64,000 nucleotides of DNA from assembly GCF_015477605.1 (NCBI RefSeq), contig NZ_JADLQX010000019.1:85049-149048 (forward strand), in the 5' to 3' direction. The translations under genes were made by a program, and so were the position numbers. The notes under the pieces are model-generated. The model was given only the letters and a program-made list of their open reading frames with translations. It was not told the DNA's origin and did no database searches. Origin of the DNA: Nocardia amamiensis (GTDB lineage: Bacteria; Actinomycetota; Actinomycetes; Mycobacteriales; Mycobacteriaceae). Position 1 is the first letter of the stretch; each line of letters starts with the position of its first letter. This document shows, in pieces, positions 59,380 to 64,000 of this stretch.

Positions 59380-59783
59380 GTGCTTCGGTGGAGTCGGTCG
59401 AGATCGCCCAGGTCGCCGCGCGGGCTGCCGACGAGAAGCTGGCGTCCGACGTGGTGGTGCTGGACGTGTCCGAGCAGCTGGTGATCACGGACTGCTTCGT
59501 GATCGCGTCCGCGCCCAACGAGCGTCAGGTGAACGCCATCGTCGACAACGTGGAAGAGAAGCTGCGCGCCGCCGGGCACAAGCCGGTCCGGCGCGAGGGC
59601 ACCCGGGAAGGTCGCTGGGCGCTGCTGGACTACGTCGACGTCGTGGTGCACATCCAGCACAACGACGAGCGCAATTTCTATGCGCTGGAACGCCTCTGGA
59701 AGGACTGCCCGGTCGTTCCGGTCGAAGGCGTCACCGGAGCCGGGCCAGGTGCCCGTGCCGCGGTGACAGAGGACGAGGCCTGA
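59376..59783 (+). CDS. rsfS: Ribosomal silencing factor
   Basis: A 135-residue protein that binds L14 and blocks subunit joining in starvation. 'DVVVLDVSEQLVITDCFVIASAPNERQVNAIVDNVEEKL' and 'EGTREGRWALLDYVDVVVHIQHNDERNFYALERLWKD' are family signatures. ATG 59376 gives the usual length; in-frame sequence upstream is repeat DNA. Confidence 0.95.
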   Translation: MSASVESVEIAQVAARAADEKLASDVVVLDVSEQLVITDCFVIASAPNERQVNAIVDNVEEKLRAAGHKPVRREGTREGRWALLDYVDVVVHIQHNDERNFYALERLWKDCPVVPVEGVTGAGPGARAAVTEDEA

Positions 59784-59785
59784 CC

Positions 59786-59869
59786 GTGAGCGAGCGTCAG
59801 CGAGTGAACCAAAGGCACAGCGCGCGGCTGCGCACGACGGGGCCGAGCGCAGGCGAGGCGGAGTCGTGA
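59786..59869 (+). CDS. 27-aa repeat-derived leader frame before gpgP
   Basis: GTG 59786 opens M-S-E-R-Q-R and the frame ends P-S-A-G-E-A-E-S. The TGA overlaps the gpgP GTG as GTGA. Same length and about two thirds identical to the leader at 39237, although the downstream genes are unrelated. Confidence 0.5.
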   Translation: MSERQRVNQRHSARLRTTGPSAGEAES

Positions 59870-60525
59870 GCAGACATGCCGGCGTGCGCACTCTTATCCT
59901 GTTGCGCCACGGGCAAACCGAATGGAACGCCACCGACCGGATGCAGGGCCAGATCGACACCGATCTCACCGAACTCGGCCGCAGGCAGGCCAAAGAGGCC
60001 GCCCACGAATTGGTTTCGCGCAATGCGATCGCGGTCCTCTCGTCGGATCTGCGGCGAGCCTTCGACACCGCGACCGCGTTGGCCGACCACACCGGACTCA
60101 CCGTCGTACCCGACACCAGGCTGCGAGAGACCAACCTCGGTGACTGGGAGGGGCTCACCCACTTGGAGGTGGACGCGGATTACCCGGGCGCGCGGATGGC
60201 GTGGCGGCTGGACGCGAGCTACACACCCCCGAACGGTGAGAGCAAGCTCGAGGTCGGCGCCCGGTCGCTGCCGGTTGTCCAGGAGTTGCTCGCCGAGCGG
60301 CAGGACTGGCCGGGCCGGACTATCATCCTGGTGGCGCACGGCGGGCTGATCGCCGCCCTCACGGCCGCGCTGCTCGACCTGCCGCCGCAGAACTGGCCGA
60401 TCCTCGGAGGATTGGCCAACACCAGTTGGGTGCAGCTGAGCAGTCACGGCCCGAGCATCGAACAGCCCGGCTGGCGTCTGGATGTGTGGAACGCAGCGGC
60501 GAAGGTAGCACCAGATGTCCTCTGA
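59866..60525 (+). CDS. gpgP: Histidine phosphatase, glucosyl-3-phosphoglycerate phosphatase-like
   Basis: A 219-residue enzyme of the phosphoglycerate mutase/phosphatase family. 'LILLRHGQTEWNATDRMQGQIDTDLTELGRRQA' has the phosphorylated His in the RHG motif (about residues 13-15), and 'TIILVAHGGLIAAL' the second catalytic His. Position matches Rv2419c, which removes phosphate from glucosyl-3-phosphoglycerate in methylglucose lipopolysaccharide synthesis. It overlaps octT by 11 nt. Confidence 0.87.
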   Translation: MSRHAGVRTLILLRHGQTEWNATDRMQGQIDTDLTELGRRQAKEAAHELVSRNAIAVLSSDLRRAFDTATALADHTGLTVVPDTRLRETNLGDWEGLTHLEVDADYPGARMAWRLDASYTPPNGESKLEVGARSLPVVQELLAERQDWPGRTIILVAHGGLIAALTAALLDLPPQNWPILGGLANTSWVQLSSHGPSIEQPGWRLDVWNAAAKVAPDVL

Positions 60526-62047
60526 AGAGCCGATCAGATCGGTCCCGGACGAACTGTTTCGTAAGGTGTCGGCGAAGGCCGAGCGGCAGTTGCCGGACGC
60601 GTTGTTCGGCGGACCGGCACCGGCTGCCCGGGAATCCGAAGCGCAGGCCGGGGCGGCGTCCTCGGGTGCGGGGGAATCCGGCGGCTCGGCCGAGTCATCT
60701 GCCGAGGAAGCCGACGGCGGGGAAGCGGACGACGATCGATCGGTGGCGGCGGTATCCGCGGAAGCCGCCACCGGGGTGCAGACGGGTGCTCGAGCCGATG
60801 GCGATGGCGATGAGCCCGTCGTCGCGCGATCCGGTGCTGTCGAGTCCGCGGTCGGCGATAGTGATGGACCCGCCGGTGCGGCTGAGGGCAACGGCTCCGC
60901 ATCGGTCGGAACGGCGGCGGACGACTCCGAAGTCTCGGTAGTCGGCGGCGAGCCGGTCACTGTAACCGTCGACGACGCGTCCGCGCTTGCCGAATCGTCT
61001 GCTCTGACCGGCGTAGTGGTCGAATCCGCCGCTGTGGCAGTCGCATCGGGCGACGGCGTGGCCATGGAGACTTCTCCGGCTTCGGCCGGATCGCCCGCGC
61101 TGACCGGTGCAGTGGTCGAATCCGGTTCTGTGGCAGCGGAATCAGTCGATGCCGTGGCCATGGAGACTTTCGGGGCTTCGGCCGGATCGCCCGCGCTGAC
61201 CGGTGCAGTGGTCGAGTCCGCTGCCGCGGCAGCTGAATCGGGCGACGCCGTGGCGAAAGAGACCTCCGAAGCTCTTGCGGCCGACTCCACGTCTCCCATC
61301 ATGGAACCGGTGGCCGACGAGCCCGGCAAGCCGGATGCGACCGCGCGTCCGGTGCTGCTGGTGCTGGCCGACTCATTGGCCTATTTCGGCCCGAAAGGTG
61401 GCCTGCCCGCCGACGATCCGCGGATCTGGCCGAACCTGGTTGCCGCCGAATTGGATTGGGATGTCGAGCTGGTCGCGCGGATCGGCTGGACCTGCCGCGA
61501 CGCCTACTGGGCGCTGATCGGCGATCCCCGGGTGTGGGCCGCGGTGCCGCGCGCGGGTGCGGTGGTGTTCGCCGTCGGCGGCATGGACTCGCTGCCGTCG
61601 CCGCTGCCGACCGCGCTGCGCGAGCTGATCCGCTACGTGCGTCCGCCCGCCCTGCGCCGCGCCGTCCGCGCCACCTACAACTGGTTGCAGCCGAAACTCT
61701 CGAAACTCGGCCGCCCTGTAGCGCTTCCTCCGAAGGTGAGCGTCGACTATCTGGAACAGTCCCGCACCGCGCTGGCGCAGTTGCGTCCCGATCTGCCGGT
61801 TGTCGCGGTGCTGCCTTCGGTGCACAACTGCGACGCCTACGGACGCGTGCACTCCGGTCGGCCGGGCGCTGTCGCGGCGCTGCAAGCCTGGTCGGAGCGG
61901 ACCTCGGTGCCGCTGGTCGACTTGGCCGACGCCGTGCGTGACAACATCTTCTCCGGCGAGGCGAACCCGGACGGCATCCATTGGGGCTGGGCGGGCCACA
62001 CAGCGGTGGCGAATGCGATGGTCAAGACCCTGCAGGAGGTTCGGTAG
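60515..62047 (+). CDS. octT: SGNH-fold octanoyltransferase-like protein with long repeat N-terminus
   Basis: A 510-residue protein in two parts. Residues about 285-510 are an SGNH/GDSL hydrolase fold with 'LLVLADSLAYFGP' (nucleophile Ser, about 287) and 'NPDGIHWGWAGHTAV' (Asp and His). This matches Rv2418c, which acylates diglucosylglycerate with octanoate. Residues 1-32 are also conserved in the family. Between them lie about 250 residues of Ala/Ser/Glu-rich sequence including three 32-aa repeats, absent from the mycobacterial enzyme. The ribosome site GAAGG lies inside gpgP. Confidence 0.82.
   Translation: MSSEEPIRSVPDELFRKVSAKAERQLPDALFGGPAPAARESEAQAGAASSGAGESGGSAESSAEEADGGEADDDRSVAAVSAEAATGVQTGARADGDGDEPVVARSGAVESAVGDSDGPAGAAEGNGSASVGTAADDSEVSVVGGEPVTVTVDDASALAESSALTGVVVESAAVAVASGDGVAMETSPASAGSPALTGAVVESGSVAAESVDAVAMETFGASAGSPALTGAVVESAAAAAESGDAVAKETSEALAADSTSPIMEPVADEPGKPDATARPVLLVLADSLAYFGPKGGLPADDPRIWPNLVAAELDWDVELVARIGWTCRDAYWALIGDPRVWAAVPRAGAVVFAVGGMDSLPSPLPTALRELIRYVRPPALRRAVRATYNWLQPKLSKLGRPVALPPKVSVDYLEQSRTALAQLRPDLPVVAVLPSVHNCDAYGRVHSGRPGAVAALQAWSERTSVPLVDLADAVRDNIFSGEANPDGIHWGWAGHTAVANAMVKTLQEVR
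61001..61280 (+). repeat. 96-bp tandem repeat (3 copies) in octT
   Basis: GC[T/G]CTGACCGG.G.AGTGGTCGA starts units at 61001, 61097 and 61193. Each unit codes for 32 residues centred on 'SAGSPALTGAVVES'. Units 2 and 3 are nearly identical, indicating recent duplication. Confidence 0.88.
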
Positions 62048-62050
62048 TCC

Positions 62051-62893
62051 GTGGCCGTCGTGGTCGTCACCGATTCGTCCGCCAGCCTCCCTGCCGAACA
62101 CCTCGACGAGCTGGATATCGCCGTCGTCCCCCTGCACGTGCTGATCGGCGACCGTGCGATCAGGGAGGGGGTCGACTCGGTCGATATCGACTACGCCGCC
62201 GACACCGTGACCACCTCGGCCGCTTCACCCGGCGAGCTGCGCGCGGTGTACGAGCAGGCGTTGGCGCGCAGCGGCGGCGATGGCGTTGTGGCGGTGCATC
62301 TTTCGCGGCAGCTGTCCGGAACCTGGGAGGCGGGACGGCAGGCTGTTCGCGACCTGGATGCCGCCGATCGGGTCCGCTTGGTCGACTCCCTGGGCGCCGG
62401 GCTGGCCACGGGGCTGCCCGCACTGGCCGCCGCCCGGCGGGCGCGGGCCGGGGCGCCGCTGGACGTCGTCTACGACGCGGCGGTCGCCGCCTCCGCGCGC
62501 GCCCGGACGTTCATCCTGGTCAATCGCACCGAGCAGCTGCGCCGCGGCGGCAGGCTGTCGTCGGCGGCGGCGTTCTTCGCGACCGAGCTGGTCACCAAGC
62601 CGCTGCTGCACATCGTCGAGGGGCGACTCGAACTGCGCGAGAAGGTCCGCACCCGATCCAAGGCGTACACGAAGCTCGTGGCAGCGGCCGTCGAGGCGGC
62701 CGGTGTCGACGGTGCGGCGGTGGGAGTGCAGCATTTGGGCGCCGAGGACGCCGCGCACACCATCGCGGGCCAGCTGCGCGAACGCATTCCAGGCATACGC
62801 GAACTCATCGTCGCCGAGTTCGGACCCGCGCTGGCGGTGCATCTCGGGCTGGGCGCCATCGGTGTGCTCGTCGTCCCAGGCGGTTGCGCTTGA
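62051..62893 (+). CDS. DegV family fatty-acid-binding protein
   Basis: A 280-residue protein. 'VVVVTDSSASLP' near the start and 'VAVHLSRQLSGTWEAGRQAV' are DegV/FakB signatures; these proteins bind a fatty acid and present it to FakA kinase. No FakA is adjacent. GTG 62051 follows octT by 3 bp. Counterpart of Rv2417c. Confidence 0.92.
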   Translation: MAVVVVTDSSASLPAEHLDELDIAVVPLHVLIGDRAIREGVDSVDIDYAADTVTTSAASPGELRAVYEQALARSGGDGVVAVHLSRQLSGTWEAGRQAVRDLDAADRVRLVDSLGAGLATGLPALAAARRARAGAPLDVVYDAAVAASARARTFILVNRTEQLRRGGRLSSAAAFFATELVTKPLLHIVEGRLELREKVRTRSKAYTKLVAAAVEAAGVDGAAVGVQHLGAEDAAHTIAGQLRERIPGIRELIVAEFGPALAVHLGLGAIGVLVVPGGCA

Positions 62894-63111
62894 TGTGCGC
62901 GGGCGGCGGTGCGCGGGCCGCGGCGCTGCTGCACAGCGTCGCTGAGGACGCCGCCCGCGCAGCCGGAAGCCGCCATCTGATCCTGCAGACCGGCCACCTG
63001 CAACCGGAAGCCGTCCGCTTCTACGAACGCAGCGGCTACCACCGCATCCCGATCTTCCCCCCGTACGAGGTGCTGCCGCTGTCGAACTGCTTCGCCAAGG
63101 ATCTGCGCTGA
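62893..63111 (+). pseudogene. GNAT acetyltransferase, N-terminal half missing
   Basis: A 72-codon frame starting at an ATG that overlaps the degV stop (TGATG). It encodes only the second half of a GNAT: 'GGGARAAALLHSVAEDAARAAGSRHLILQTG' (late motif A and motif B) and 'QPEAVRFYERSGYHRIPIFPPYEVL'. The N-terminal 80 or so residues with the substrate side are lacking, so it is probably inactive. Fusion to the degV end suggests a deletion. Confidence 0.65.
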
Positions 63112-63158
63112 AGCTGCGACCCGGACCGACGCCGAACCGACCCGGATACGCTCGAAAC

Positions 63159-63683
63159 GTGATCATCTGGCTGAACGGAAGCTTTGGAGCCGGAAAGTCG
63201 ACGACAGCACGGGAATTGACCGCGTTACTTCCCGGGTCGCGGATCTTCGACACGGAGGAGGTCGGGCTCATGCTCCGACACGTCCTCGCCACCGAAATCG
63301 TCCGGGACTTCCAGGACTGGCGGCCCTGGCGAGGACTGGTCGTGGCCGCAGCGACACAGATCCTCGACTACGTCGGCGGCGTCCTCGTCGTCCCGCAGTC
63401 AGTTCTCGTCCATCAATACTGGCAAGAGATCCGCGCCGGCCTCGAAGAAGCCGCGGTCCCACTGCATCACTTCGTTCTCCACGCAGAACGCGATGAGCTC
63501 CTCCGGCGTATCGAAACCGATCCGAGCAAACCGAACTCACCATGGCGCCTGGACCACCTTGACGACTACGATGCCGCCCGCCAATGGCACAGCCAGGAAG
63601 CCCACGTCATCGACACCACTGCGCTGCAGCCGCGTCAAGTCGCGACCTTCATTGCAATCGAGGCAGGCATAGCCGTCCGCTGA
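63159..63683 (+). CDS. P-loop protein, TmrB/predicted kinase type
   Basis: A 174-residue protein. 'IIWLNGSFGAGKSTTARELTALLPGSRIFDTEEVG' holds Walker A (about residues 7-15) and the following acidic position. 'VVPQSVLVHQYWQEI' and 'HHFVLHAERDELLRRIETD' match TmrB-like proteins (tunicamycin resistance) and small kinases. The GTG start lies 9 nt after GATACG, a possible -10 of a leaderless mRNA. The substrate is unknown. Confidence 0.82.
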   Translation: MIIWLNGSFGAGKSTTARELTALLPGSRIFDTEEVGLMLRHVLATEIVRDFQDWRPWRGLVVAAATQILDYVGGVLVVPQSVLVHQYWQEIRAGLEEAAVPLHHFVLHAERDELLRRIETDPSKPNSPWRLDHLDDYDAARQWHSQEAHVIDTTALQPRQVATFIAIEAGIAVR

Positions 63684-64000
63684 ACACCGTCACCAGGCGA
63701 TCGGCGTCGCCGACAAACCAGCCTGCGCCGGCAACTGGCAGAACGCGGCGGCACACTCTGCCGGACCCGGACGCACTTCGGCACGCAGCCGTCACCCCAT
63801 CACCAGGTCTGGATATCCGGCTCATCGGTGTAAGTGCCCAGCGGGTCGTACCGCCAGGACCGATTTCTCTGCGGTTCTGTGGAATCTGAAATGTCAAGGT
63901 CGTGTGGATTTGCCCTGGTTGACTGACACGATCGGCAACAGCGTGGCGGTCGCCGCGGTGCCGATCTCGCGTGGCGTGGCTCCGGCCGGAGTGGGGATGT
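63684..64000. other. Window end, no supported gene
   Basis: About 317 bp with a slightly lower GC patch at 63870-63935. A plus-strand frame from GTG 63904 is open to the window edge (about 32 codons), too short to judge. Confidence 0.4.

Noticed and set aside
63902..64000. Start of a gene at the right edge
   Set aside because: Only about 32 codons visible, no ribosome site and no family signature.

Overview
The window is a GC-rich actinobacterial chromosome segment, most likely from Nocardia or a close mycolic-acid-containing relative (Mycobacteriales). Three things point there. The gene order matches known M. tuberculosis blocks: glpD/TetR/agpS-like/DAG kinase as Rv2249c-Rv2252, valS-folC-DUF4233-ndk-rne-rplU-rpmA-obgE-proB as Rv2448c-Rv2439c, and proA-MoxR-VWA then nadD-rsfS-gpgP-octT-degV as Rv2427c-Rv2417c. 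There is a PPE/EspG-type type VII secretion locus. Many mRNAs appear leaderless, with a -10 box 6-8 nt before the start codon. Assignments come from reading the sequence, without database searches.

Layout. 1-6 kb: accessory genes (XRE/DUF5753 plus DUF6879 pair, FHA protein, membrane-anchored repeat protein, TetR, GNAT). 6-11 kb: glycerophospholipid/ether-lipid-like locus around a palindromic operator. 11-14 kb: P-loop protein, XRE-cupin regulator and a divergent flavin disulfide reductase. 14-27 kb: conserved housekeeping block from valS to proB, including a very long RNase E and the L21/L27/Obg ribosome genes. 27-50 kb: accessory region inserted between proB and proA. It holds a decayed PIN toxin module, a PPE-like/EspG locus, a methyltransferase, a mymA-like operon (Baeyer-Villiger type monooxygenase, diiron protein, SDR, esterase, MerR), a 2-hydroxyacid dehydrogenase, a stand-alone LigD-type polymerase, a MazF-like module, a RecQ-like helicase, an alpha/beta hydrolase, RtcB, a FluG-like amidohydrolase plus glutamine-synthetase-like pair, and a ribokinase. 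50-64 kb: proA, MoxR/VWA pair, YjbR protein, secreted miniprotein, Hsp90-like/TPR pair, then nadD-rsfS-gpgP-octT-degV, a truncated GNAT and a TmrB-like P-loop protein.

The most unusual signal is a family of dispersed GC-rich repeats sharing a core like CCGRGCGMAGGCGRGG. In one orientation they sit at gene junctions as short open frames, often starting M-S-E-R, whose stop codon overlaps the start of the next gene (ATGA or GTGA). In the other orientation they form tandem 68-69 bp arrays behind genes. At least one such leader has a perfect Shine-Dalgarno sequence that the downstream gene lacks, so the repeats seem to have been co-opted for translational coupling. Several clean operator-like palindromes (8307, 11921, 37947, 44772) mark locally regulated genes.
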